A stretch of DNA of 64,000 nt from Candidatus Rickettsiella viridis (GTDB lineage Bacteria > Pseudomonadota > Gammaproteobacteria > Diplorickettsiales > Diplorickettsiaceae), in the NCBI RefSeq assembly GCF_003966755.1, contig NZ_AP018005.1, positions 1 through 64,000 on the forward strand, given 5' to 3'. Position numbers and translations under genes: made by a program. Under the pieces are notes generated by a model. The model saw nothing but the letters and a program-made list of their open reading frames with translations. It ran no database searches and had not been told where the DNA came from. Each line of letters begins with the position of its first letter. Position 1 is the first letter of the stretch. Shown piece by piece: positions 1 through 7,484 of the stretch.

Positions 1-73
1 GGTAGATAAGCGGTTAGAATTATGCTATGAACTTAGGCCGGTTAAACATTTTATTTAATCTAGAGGAATTATT

Positions 74-1423
74 GTGGTAAGTGTTTTAGCAACAGCAACT
101 TTCGTTTGGCAAAAATGTTTGGATCGATTGCAAAACCATATTTCTCTCCAAGATTTTAATACGTGGATTCGTCCATTACAGGCTGAACACAAAGAAGATC
201 AGCTTGTATTATGGGCGCCTAATCAATTTGTATTGCATTGTGTCAATGAGCGTTTTTTGGTGCACATTAAACAAATTTTGACACAATTGGATGATGTTCC
301 TCCCGAAGTGATTTTAAAAGTAGGTAGTCGTGCGAATCAAGGAGCTCCTACATTACGACATACACAAGAAGTAAAAGCACCTGTTAAATCGACCCGATTG
401 TCGGCTACCCATATTAATACCAATTTTACTTTTGTAAATTTTGTTGAAGGAAAATCTAATCAATTAGCGCGTGCTGCAAGTGTGCAAGTCGCTGAAAATC
501 CTGGTGGGGCCTATAACCCATTGTTACTTTATGGGGGCGTAGGTTTAGGCAAAACCCATTTAATGCATGCCATCGGCAATTCTATTCTGCATAAAAACCC
601 AAATGCAAAAGTATTATATTTGCATTCTGAACGTTTTGTCGCCGATATGATTAAAGCGCTGCAAACCAACACTATCAATGATTTTAAAACGTATTATCGT
701 TCTTTAGATGCATTATTGATTGATGATATTCAATTTTTTGCTGGAAAAGATCGGTCACAAGAAGAGTTTTTTCATACGTTTAATACTTTACTCGAGAGCC
801 AGCAACAGATTGTTTTAACTTGTGATCGTTATCCTAAAGAAATGTCCGGAGTAGAAGAAAGATTAAAGTCAAGGTTGGGTTGGGGACTTACCGTTGCTAT
901 TGAACCGCCTGACCTTGAAACACGAGTTGCTATTTTAATTAGTAAAGCAGAACAAACAAAAGTTAGTTTACCTCAAGAAGTTGCTTTCTTCATCGGTAAA
1001 CGTATTCATTCAAATGTAAGAGAATTGGAAGGGGTTTTGAAACGCGTGATTGCCTATGCACAATTTACTGGCTGCCAAATTACTTTAGAATTAGTAAGAG
1101 AAGCTATAAAAGATGTGCTTGCTTTGCAGGATAAATTAGTAACGGTAGATAATATTATTAAAACAGTGGCTGAATATTATAAAATTAAAGTATCTGATTT
1201 AATTTCTAAACGTCGTACTTCCTCTTTAGCGAGGGCTAGGCAAATTGCAATGGCGCTTGCTAAAGAATTAACAAATCATAGTTTACCTGAATTGGGGCGA
1301 GCATTTGGAGGACGTGATCACACGACGGTGCTACATGCGTTCCGAAAAATACAAGAATTAAAGAAAACCAATACGGGTGTCGCTGAGGACTTTATAAATT
1401 TATTGCGTACGCTATCAAATTGA
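74..1423 (+). CDS. dnaA: Chromosomal replication initiator DnaA
   Basis: DnaA binds DnaA boxes at the chromosomal origin, forms an ATP-dependent filament and melts DNA so DnaB can load. The 449-residue product has the usual four-domain length. The Walker [10 protein letters not shown] lies near residue 155, Walker B LLIDDIQF near 215, and the domain IV DNA-binding signature RDHTTVLHA near 413. The GTG start is chosen because GAGGA sits 6 bases upstream and the N-terminal [10 protein letters not shown] matches domain I. It is the first gene of dnaA-dnaN-recF, with 9 bases before dnaN. The 73 bases upstream inside the window contain no recognisable DnaA box. Confidence 0.98.
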   Translation: MVSVLATATFVWQKCLDRLQNHISLQDFNTWIRPLQAEHKEDQLVLWAPNQFVLHCVNERFLVHIKQILTQLDDVPPEVILKVGSRANQGAPTLRHTQEVKAPVKSTRLSATHINTNFTFVNFVEGKSNQLARAASVQVAENPGGAYNPLLLYGGVGLGKTHLMHAIGNSILHKNPNAKVLYLHSERFVADMIKALQTNTINDFKTYYRSLDALLIDDIQFFAGKDRSQEEFFHTFNTLLESQQQIVLTCDRYPKEMSGVEERLKSRLGWGLTVAIEPPDLETRVAILISKAEQTKVSLPQEVAFFIGKRIHSNVRELEGVLKRVIAYAQFTGCQITLELVREAIKDVLALQDKLVTVDNIIKTVAEYYKIKVSDLISKRRTSSLARARQIAMALAKELTNHSLPELGRAFGGRDHTTVLHAFRKIQELKKTNTGVAEDFINLLRTLSN

Positions 1424-1432
1424 GGAAGAAAA

Positions 1433-2581
1433 ATGCAGTTTACAATTAATCGTAAAGCCTTATTAAAACCATTACAACTTGTGACTGCGGTTATTGAACG
1501 TCGCCAGACAGTACCTATATTGGCTAATGTCTTCTTAAATTTAAAAGATAAGGCTTTATCTTTATTAGGAACAGATATGGAAGTAGAACTATCAGGACGA
1601 ATCGTATTAGAAGAAGCCGGTAAAGAAGGTAAGACCACGGCACCAGCACGTAAACTGGTAGATATTTGTAAAAGTTTACCTGAAGAAAGTCTGTTAAAGT
1701 TTCAACAAAAAGGCGATAAACTTATTCTACAATGTGGTCGTAGTCGTTTCAATTTAGCGACATTGCCAGCAACTGATTTTCCTATTTCTGAAGAATCCTT
1801 TAGTATAAATAATAAACAACTCACCTTCACGCTATCTCAAAAGCGATTACGTTCTCTCATCGAAGCGACTAATTTTGCGATGGCACAACAGGATGTACGT
1901 TATTATCTAAACGGGATGTTGTGGGAATTAGGCCAGGGAAGCTTACGTGCAGTAGCAACAGATGGACATCGTTTGGCAACGAGTATTAAAAATTTAATTT
2001 CCCATGTTATGGCAGATTCGCAGCAGGATGATAGATCATTAAGTGATAATCAATTTATTATCCCACGAAAAGCGGTTTATGAGCTTTCGCGATTATTGAG
2101 TGATGATGAGGAAAATGAGGTCACTATTTTATTAAATAATAATCAATTACGCGTCACTATGCAGGATTATACCTTTACCTCTAAGCTTATTGATGGAAAA
2201 TTTCCGGGTTATGATCGCGTTATTCCACAAAGCGGTGATAAAACGTTAACCGTTGATCGTGATTTACTGAAATCTTCTTTAATGCGAGTGGGTATTTTAT
2301 CAAATGATAAGCATAGAAGTATCTGTTTAGAAATGAAAGCCAAAGAATTGCGTATATTTGCTAATAACCTTGATCAGGAAGATGCAGAAGATGTACTTGA
2401 AGTTGATTATTCGGGCGAAGCAATTACAGTCGCGTTTAATATTAACTATTTAATAGATGTATTAAATAGTTTGCCAACAGGATTGGTAAGAATGACCTTA
2501 ACCTCAACAGAAGCAAGTGTAAGATTAGAATCTGTTGAGGAAAGCACAAGTATTTACGTTATTATGCCGATGCGTTTATAA
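1433..2581 (+). CDS. dnaN: DNA polymerase III beta sliding clamp
   Basis: The beta clamp encircles DNA and tethers polymerase III for processive replication; it also docks repair proteins. The product has 382 residues, close to the usual 366-380, and its three repeated clamp folds can be followed from MQFTINRKALLKPLQ to the C-terminal YVIMPMRL, the typical clamp end. A Shine-Dalgarno GAGGAAG lies 5 bases before the ATG. It sits between dnaA and recF in the standard initiation operon. Nothing unusual is visible. Confidence 0.98.
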   Translation: MQFTINRKALLKPLQLVTAVIERRQTVPILANVFLNLKDKALSLLGTDMEVELSGRIVLEEAGKEGKTTAPARKLVDICKSLPEESLLKFQQKGDKLILQCGRSRFNLATLPATDFPISEESFSINNKQLTFTLSQKRLRSLIEATNFAMAQQDVRYYLNGMLWELGQGSLRAVATDGHRLATSIKNLISHVMADSQQDDRSLSDNQFIIPRKAVYELSRLLSDDEENEVTILLNNNQLRVTMQDYTFTSKLIDGKFPGYDRVIPQSGDKTLTVDRDLLKSSLMRVGILSNDKHRSICLEMKAKELRIFANNLDQEDAEDVLEVDYSGEAITVAFNINYLIDVLNSLPTGLVRMTLTSTEASVRLESVEESTSIYVIMPMRL

Positions 2582-2587
2582 GACCTC

Positions 2588-3673
2588 ATGCAGGTATCTC
2601 GTCTAAAAATAAACCAGTTTCGGAATCTTATTGATCTAGATCTGGAGTTCTCCCCCCGGTTTAATTTTATTTATGGGCCTAATGGCAGTGGAAAATCTAG
2701 TTTATTAGAAGCTATCCATTTTTTAAGTTTAGGTCGTTCTTTCCGAAGCGCATTAGCAAGTCGCGCTATTCACTATGAGGCAAGTCAATTTAATCTATTT
2801 TCTGTCGTTTTAGGAGAAGCATTTACAACTACCCTAGGATTGAAAAAAACACGACAAGGAAAAACTAAAATTAAAATTGGTAATAATACCGAATCTATTG
2901 GTGAGCTAGCTAAATTACTTCCTACACAATTTGTTAACCCAAATAGCTATCATTTATTGAGTGGGGGGCCTAAAGCACGGCGTCAATTTATAGATTGGGG
3001 AGTGTTTCACGTGGAACCTCATTTTTTTTCAGTATGGCAACAATTCCAACAAACTTTAAAACAACGAAATGCAACATTGCAAAGACAAATGCTAGCGGAT
3101 CAAATTAAGGTATGGAATTGTAAATTAATAGAGCTTTCTGTTGAAATAACGCGCATGCGAGAAAAATACTTACAACAATTAACGCCATTGATTACAGAGT
3201 TAATAAGCGAATTGGTTGATTTGAAAGAATTAAAGATCGATTTTTATCAGGGTTGGGATAAGCAATTTAATTTAGAAGATGTTTTAAATCGCTCTTTTTT
3301 TCGTGATTCGAGCCAAGGGTATACTCAGTATGGCCCACAGCGAGCAGATTTATTGATTAAATTACGTGGTAATCCGGTTCATGAGGTATTATCACGCGGA
3401 GAGCAAAAGTTATTAGCCTATGCGTTACAGTTAGCGCAAGGATTATTATTAAAAAAAATAACTAATAAATCATGTATTTATTTATTTGATGATTTGTTTG
3501 CAGAGCTTGATGCTGTTAAGCAAGGGTATCTTCTTGCATTGTTAAATAGATTAGAATCCCAGGTTTTTGTTACGGTAATCGAGGGAAATTTGATTAAGGT
3601 GTTAAATAACAGTGTAAATAGAAAAACATTTCAAGTAGAAAATGGCGAAATCCTAGAAGAATGTCTTGAATAA
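2588..3673 (+). CDS. recF: DNA replication and repair protein RecF
   Basis: RecF is an SMC-like ATPase that helps RecO and RecR load RecA at gapped DNA. At 361 residues it has family length. Walker A GPNGSGKSS lies near residue 31, the ABC-type signature LSRGEQKL near 268, and the Walker B YLFDDLFAELD near 297. The start is 6 bases after the dnaN stop and has only a weak ribosome binding site, so coupling to dnaN is likely. A near-consensus ParB site (3003-3018) lies within the coding region. The next gene is an SMR transporter rather than gyrB. Confidence 0.97.
   Translation: MQVSRLKINQFRNLIDLDLEFSPRFNFIYGPNGSGKSSLLEAIHFLSLGRSFRSALASRAIHYEASQFNLFSVVLGEAFTTTLGLKKTRQGKTKIKIGNNTESIGELAKLLPTQFVNPNSYHLLSGGPKARRQFIDWGVFHVEPHFFSVWQQFQQTLKQRNATLQRQMLADQIKVWNCKLIELSVEITRMREKYLQQLTPLITELISELVDLKELKIDFYQGWDKQFNLEDVLNRSFFRDSSQGYTQYGPQRADLLIKLRGNPVHEVLSRGEQKLLAYALQLAQGLLLKKITNKSCIYLFDDLFAELDAVKQGYLLALLNRLESQVFVTVIEGNLIKVLNNSVNRKTFQVENGEILEECLE
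3003..3018. promoter_or_regulatory. Candidate parS site inside recF
   Basis: TGTTTCACGTGGAACC differs at two positions from the general bacterial parS consensus TGTTTCACGTGAAACA. The variant half GTGGAAC also occurs in parS sites of Pseudomonas. Its position inside recF, about 1 kb from a perfect site at 4017, supports a real ParB-binding site rather than chance. Confidence 0.65.
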
Positions 3674-3682
3674 GGGGGTAAT

Positions 3683-4000
3683 ATGAATGCTTGGTTCGTT
3701 TTAATTATAGCGGGATTGTTTGAGGTGGGGTTTACAACCTGTATGAAGCTGTCAGAAGGATTTACACAAATATCTTATACCGTAGGGTTTATAATTTTTT
3801 CTTGTTTAAGTTTATTTTTTTTAAATAAAGCATTGGTTCAAATCCCATTAGGGACAGCTTATGCTGTCTGGACAGGGATTGGTGCTTTTGGTACCGCTTT
3901 AATCGGCATGCTCTTTTTTAAAGATCCTATCAGTTATTTAAGGGTATTTTTCCTAATGTTGTTGATTGGTTCAATTTTAGGATTAAAATTCGTGCGATAG
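3683..4000 (+). CDS. Small multidrug resistance (SMR) transporter, SugE/Gdx-like
   Basis: SMR proteins are four-helix inner-membrane antiporters working as dimers; the SugE/Gdx branch exports guanidinium. The 105 residues form four hydrophobic segments. The essential membrane glutamate is Glu14 in GLFEV, and GTAYAVWTGIGA near residue 57 is the SMR signature in the SugE-type wording. The region after Glu14 (GFTTCMKLSEGF) does not carry the tryptophan usual in characterised Gdx proteins, so the substrate is uncertain. A GGGGG-rich ribosome binding site precedes the ATG. It follows recF by 9 bases, where gyrB is normally found, and probably shares its transcript. Confidence 0.85.
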   Translation: MNAWFVLIIAGLFEVGFTTCMKLSEGFTQISYTVGFIIFSCLSLFFLNKALVQIPLGTAYAVWTGIGAFGTALIGMLFFKDPISYLRVFFLMLLIGSILGLKFVR

Positions 4001-4016
4001 GCTAATAAAAGGCTAT

Positions 4017-4032
4017 TGTTTCACGTGAAACA
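4017..4032. promoter_or_regulatory. parS centromere site (perfect palindrome)
   Basis: TGTTTCACGTGAAACA is a perfect 16-base palindrome and matches the conserved bacterial parS consensus at every position. ParB nucleates here and spreads to drive origin segregation with ParA and SMC. It lies in the 39-base gap between convergent genes and 2.6 kb from the end of dnaA, the usual origin-proximal location. No parA or parB gene is in the window. Confidence 0.93.
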
Positions 4033-4039
4033 TAACCCT

Positions 4040-4318
4040 CTAGAAAGGAAAGTCGTAAAATCCATAATTTCGATGATAGGGATAGTAATAGGGGTAGTTA
4101 TAATATCGATAGTTTCTATAAGAAAGAGCGTTGACTGCTTGTGTAAGAGGAGCCATCTGGGCTTCGGCCACTTTTTGCTTATTATAGCCCGCAATAACCT
4201 GACTACGCTGTTGTTGGTTTAGTTGATCCCACTGTTGCTGAGGTATACCAAAGACCAGCGGAGGACCACAAGCGGTTAATAAAAAGGGTGCTATAAGAAG
4301 AAAAAGGAATTTTTTCAT
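4040..4318 (-). CDS. Small Tyr-rich lipoprotein of unknown function
   Basis: The 92-residue product begins with a lipoprotein signal peptide, MKKFLFLLIAPFLLTAC, in which LTAC is a lipobox and Cys17 the expected lipidated residue. The mature part starts GPPLVFGIPQQQWDQL, has a Gln-rich central helix, and ends in a Tyr-rich tail (YRYYNYPYYYPYHRNYG). I recognise no enzymatic domain. It converges on the SMR gene, with the perfect parS in between. An outer-membrane or periplasmic structural role is only a guess from the lipobox. Confidence 0.8.
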   Translation of the reverse strand: MKKFLFLLIAPFLLTACGPPLVFGIPQQQWDQLNQQQRSQVIAGYNKQKVAEAQMAPLTQAVNALSYRNYRYYNYPYYYPYHRNYGFYDFPF

Positions 4319-4365
4319 AGATAAGATTAATCAATTAAACTGATATCTATTATAGCTTATTTATA

Positions 4366-5106
4366 TTAAGGGTTCTTGGTGCTGTCGAAGACTTCTAGAG
4401 AAGGAGTCAGTGTTTTTCTGTCATCGAAGACAAAGCAAAGACCATCATAATGGTCGCCACCACATTTTTCAAAATAGTTGAGTATTCCACCTTCAAGTTG
4501 ATAAACCTCATCAAAACCCGCTTCTAAAAGGAAGGCAGAGGCTTTTTCACAGCGTATTCCTCCGGTACAAAATGTAACCACAGGGGCTTTTTTGACCGTA
4601 TCGGGTAATTTTTGAACTGCTGTGGGGAAGTCTCTAAAATGTTTAAGTTCTAGATGTAAGCTATTTTCAAAACTTCCAAACTCAACTTCAAAGCTATTCC
4701 GTGTATCTAATAAGACGAGATTAGGTCGTTCTTTAAACCAGCTTTTTAGAGTTTCTGGTGCTATGGAAGTGGCGGTACGGATTTCAGGACGGATAGCATC
4801 AATGCCAAAAGGGATGATCTCCTTTTTTAATTTAACAAACATTTTCTTAAAAGGCTGGAAGTCAGACAGGCTTTCTTTAAAGGTAAGATTTTTTAAAGCC
4901 GGAACGCGATTGAGTTGTTCTTGGAATTCGGTAATGGCCTCCCTTTGCCCCGCCAGGAACAGATTGATACCTTCTTCACTTAATAAAATAGTCCCTTTTA
5001 GCCCTAGCTGTTGGGTTTCCTTTTTTAACTTAATTTGCAGTTCTGCAAGCAAATCATGCGACAAACGCACAAATCGGTAGGCTGAAATATTAATAATCGA
5101 TAACAT
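4366..5106 (-). CDS. trhO: tRNA uridine-34 hydroxylase TrhO (rhodanese family)
   Basis: TrhO (YceA) uses oxygen to form 5-hydroxyuridine at wobble position 34 of tRNAs, the first step toward cmo5U. The 246-residue protein has the N-terminal acylphosphatase-like region with the family sequence GTILLSEEGIN, then a rhodanese domain with the active-site loop FCTGGIRCEKAS, the first cysteine near residue 180. It lacks the C-terminal extension of the 350-residue E. coli protein and corresponds to the shorter UPF0176 form. The gene is divergent from glyS, with about 200 bases between them. Confidence 0.92.
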   Translation of the reverse strand: MLSIINISAYRFVRLSHDLLAELQIKLKKETQQLGLKGTILLSEEGINLFLAGQREAITEFQEQLNRVPALKNLTFKESLSDFQPFKKMFVKLKKEIIPFGIDAIRPEIRTATSIAPETLKSWFKERPNLVLLDTRNSFEVEFGSFENSLHLELKHFRDFPTAVQKLPDTVKKAPVVTFCTGGIRCEKASAFLLEAGFDEVYQLEGGILNYFEKCGGDHYDGLCFVFDDRKTLTPSLEVFDSTKNP

Positions 5107-5231
5107 AATGTCAGAAAATAATCTTAATACCAGAAAATATTGCTTATTTTACACGCTTAGGGGCTATTTTGGACAGTTATTTTATCAAAAGTGTTTGATA
5201 TAGATTTTTTGTTTTAGAAAAAAGATAGCGC

Positions 5232-5260
5232 TTAACAGGGGTAGCGAAACCTGCTATAAA
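5232..5260 (+). promoter_or_regulatory. Sigma-70-type promoter of glyS
   Basis: A TTAACA -35 box at 5232-5237 and a TATAAA -10 box at 5255-5260 are separated by exactly 17 bases. Each differs from consensus at one position. The predicted transcription start is about 45 bases upstream of the glyS ATG. Confidence 0.6.
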
Positions 5261-5311
5261 TTCTCATTAAGTTAATAAATTGGCAATGAATACACATTTC
5301 GGAAATTTACT

Positions 5312-6685
5312 ATGGCGGCAAAAAATTTAGAAGAAATCGTTTCTTTATGTAAACGTAAAGGATTTATTTTCCAAAGTGGAGAAATCTATGGTGGGTTACA
5401 AGGTGTTTATGATTATGGTCCCTTAGGCGTTGAATTAAAAAATAATTTGAAAGCGGCGTGGTGGAAATCTAATGTGTATGAGCGTGACGATGTTTACGGT
5501 TTAGATGCGGCTATTTTGACGCAGAAAAAGATTTTTTTCTATTCAGGTCACGAAAATACCTTTGCAGATTTAATGGTGGACTGTAGAAAGTGTAAGAAAC
5601 GTTGGCGTTTGGATCATCTTGTTGAAGGAAAATGTGAAAATTGTGGTTCAAAGGATTTAACTGATCCAAGATCCTTTAACATGATGTTTAAAACTAATAT
5701 AGGACCCGTGGCAGATAAAGATTCGTATGCTTATCTACGTCCGGAAACAGCGCAAGGAATTTTTACTAATTTTAAAAACGTAATGGATTCTATGGCACCT
5801 AAATTACCTTTTGGTATTGCTCAAATAGGTAAAGCGTTTCGTAATGAAATAACGCCGCGTAATTTTATTTTTCGGGTACGAGAATTTGAGCAAATGGAAA
5901 TTGAGTTTTTTGTTAAGCCAGGCGAAGATGAAAAATGGCAAGAATATTGGGTAGAACAACGCTTGGAGTGGTGGAAAGCGCAAGGGTTATCGCCTGAATG
6001 TTTAAAATTATTTAAACAACCCCAAGAAGAATTAGCACATTATGCAAAGGCGACTTCAGATATCTTGTATCAATTTCCACATGGTTTTGAAGAGTTAGAA
6101 GGGATTGCCAATAGAACCGATTATGATTTGGGATCCCATACACAAGGGCAATCGGATTTAAAAATAAGTGCAAATGTTGCTGCTAATAAAGATAGTGTTG
6201 CCAAGTTGAGTGTTCAAGATCCACCAGGACAGTATTTTTTACCTTATGTTATTGAACCTTCTGCCGGTTTAGATAGAGGCGTATTAGCTGTGCTAACAGA
6301 TGCTTATACAGAAGAAAAATTAGCCGGTAATAAAGAGCGTATTGTTTTAAAAATAAAACCACATCTTTCTCCGGTTAAGGTAGCTATTATTCCCTTAAAA
6401 CGTAACGAAAGTGCCATTGTAGAAAAAGCACAAGCGATTAAAAAATCCATTCAGTCTTTAGGTTTAGGGCGAATTGCCTATGAAGATACAGGTAATATTG
6501 GTAAAAGCTATCGAAGACACGATGAAATTGGAACACCACTTTGTATGACGGTTGACTTTGATACGGTGGGTAAAAGTGATAATACTGCGAATCATGATAC
6601 TGTCACAGTGCGTGATAGGGATTCTATGCAGCAAACGCGAGTTAATATATCTAGTCTGATAGACTATATAAAAGAACATTTTTAG
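5312..6685 (+). CDS. glyS: Glycyl-tRNA synthetase, dimeric (single-chain) type
   Basis: The enzyme charges tRNA-Gly. The 457-residue chain is the alpha2-type synthetase: class II motif 2 region around [25 protein letters not shown], here quoted only as FRNEI and REFEQME, and motif 3 [10 protein letters not shown] near residue 320. A zinc-binding insertion with CRKCKKRW and CENCGS lies at about residues 90-115, and RPETAQGIF near 145. The C-terminal 110 residues form the anticodon-binding domain. Most gammaproteobacteria instead use separate GlyQ and GlyS subunits, so this form suggests replacement or retention of another lineage's enzyme. It has its own promoter and converges on yggS. Confidence 0.96.
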   Translation: MAAKNLEEIVSLCKRKGFIFQSGEIYGGLQGVYDYGPLGVELKNNLKAAWWKSNVYERDDVYGLDAAILTQKKIFFYSGHENTFADLMVDCRKCKKRWRLDHLVEGKCENCGSKDLTDPRSFNMMFKTNIGPVADKDSYAYLRPETAQGIFTNFKNVMDSMAPKLPFGIAQIGKAFRNEITPRNFIFRVREFEQMEIEFFVKPGEDEKWQEYWVEQRLEWWKAQGLSPECLKLFKQPQEELAHYAKATSDILYQFPHGFEELEGIANRTDYDLGSHTQGQSDLKISANVAANKDSVAKLSVQDPPGQYFLPYVIEPSAGLDRGVLAVLTDAYTEEKLAGNKERIVLKIKPHLSPVKVAIIPLKRNESAIVEKAQAIKKSIQSLGLGRIAYEDTGNIGKSYRRHDEIGTPLCMTVDFDTVGKSDNTANHDTVTVRDRDSMQQTRVNISSLIDYIKEHF

Positions 6686-6706
6686 TCAGAGTTTTCTAGT
6701 AAAGAT

Positions 6707-7402
6707 TTAGCGTGATGACGGCCTGCGTCCAAAAATAGCCGTGCCTATTCGGACACAGGTCGATTCTTCTGCAATAGCGGCTACAAAATCATCTGACATT
6801 CCCATCGATAAGGTATCTATTTTAAAACCTAATTGTTGTAGTTTTATAAAGGCAAGACGTAACTTTTTAAAACTATTGCGTTGTGCTGAAAATTTAGTTC
6901 TTTTTTTAGGGATAGTCATTAAGCCACGTAACTTTAAATAGGGAAGTTTTTCTAAAGATTGTGCAAATGCCGTAAGATCTTCCAAATAGATGCCCGCTTT
7001 ATTAGGTTCTTGGTCAAGATTAATTTGAATGCAGACATTAAGTGGTTGTAAGTTGACTGCCCTATATTTGTTTAAACGCGCGGCAGTTTTTACGGCACAG
7101 AGGCTATGTACCCAGTGAAAATTTTCGGCAATAAGCTTAGTTTTATTGCTTTGAATGCCTCCAAGGAAATGCCATTCTAAATCATTGCCTTGTAATTGCT
7201 TTATTTTTTCTACTGCTTCTTGAGCATAATTTTCTCCAAACACGAATTGCCCTGCATCAATGGCTTCTTTAATCGCCTGTATAGGCTGTGATTTGCTAAC
7301 AGCGATGAGTTTGACCGAGTGGTTAAGACGCTGAAAACGGTGCTCAGCCTCAATTATCTGGGTTTTTACTTGTAAGAGATGCTTATGAATTAGGTTGGGC
7401 AT
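6707..7402 (-). CDS. yggS: Pyridoxal phosphate homeostasis protein YggS (PLPBP family)
   Basis: This cytosolic fold-type III protein binds pyridoxal 5'-phosphate without known catalysis and buffers vitamin B6 and amino-acid metabolism. The 231 residues show the PLP lysine in AVSKSQ (Lys37), then the family landmarks FGENYAQEA, WHFLGGIQSNK and the phosphate-binding C-terminal SMGMSDDF followed by VRIGTAIFG. Length is typical. The gene ends 21 bases from glyS on the opposite strand and is divergent from acnB. Confidence 0.95.
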   Translation of the reverse strand: MPNLIHKHLLQVKTQIIEAEHRFQRLNHSVKLIAVSKSQPIQAIKEAIDAGQFVFGENYAQEAVEKIKQLQGNDLEWHFLGGIQSNKTKLIAENFHWVHSLCAVKTAARLNKYRAVNLQPLNVCIQINLDQEPNKAGIYLEDLTAFAQSLEKLPYLKLRGLMTIPKKRTKFSAQRNSFKKLRLAFIKLQQLGFKIDTLSMGMSDDFVAAIAEESTCVRIGTAIFGRRPSSR

Positions 7403-7422
7403 AATTAACTCTAGATTTTGGC

Positions 7423-7451
7423 TTACTTATACTATTTCAAGAGAGTATAAT
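7423..7451 (+). promoter_or_regulatory. Probable promoter of acnB
   Basis: A perfect TATAAT -10 box lies at 7446-7451. The hexamer 17 bases upstream, TTACTT, is a poor -35 match, so recognition may need an activator. The box is 34 bases before the preferred acnB start. Confidence 0.4.
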
Positions 7452-7484
7452 CGGCCTTATTTAAAAGAATAAGTGGGGTTTATT

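Noticed and set aside
1-73. Possible origin of replication upstream of dnaA
   Set aside because: No TTATCCACA-type DnaA box or AT-rich repeat array was found in these bases; scattered TATCCAC strings elsewhere are isolated and lie in coding regions.
7473-7484. Upstream GTG as the start of acnB
   Set aside because: It lacks a ribosome binding site; the GTG at 7485 has GTGGGG 6 bases before it and fits the family N-terminus.
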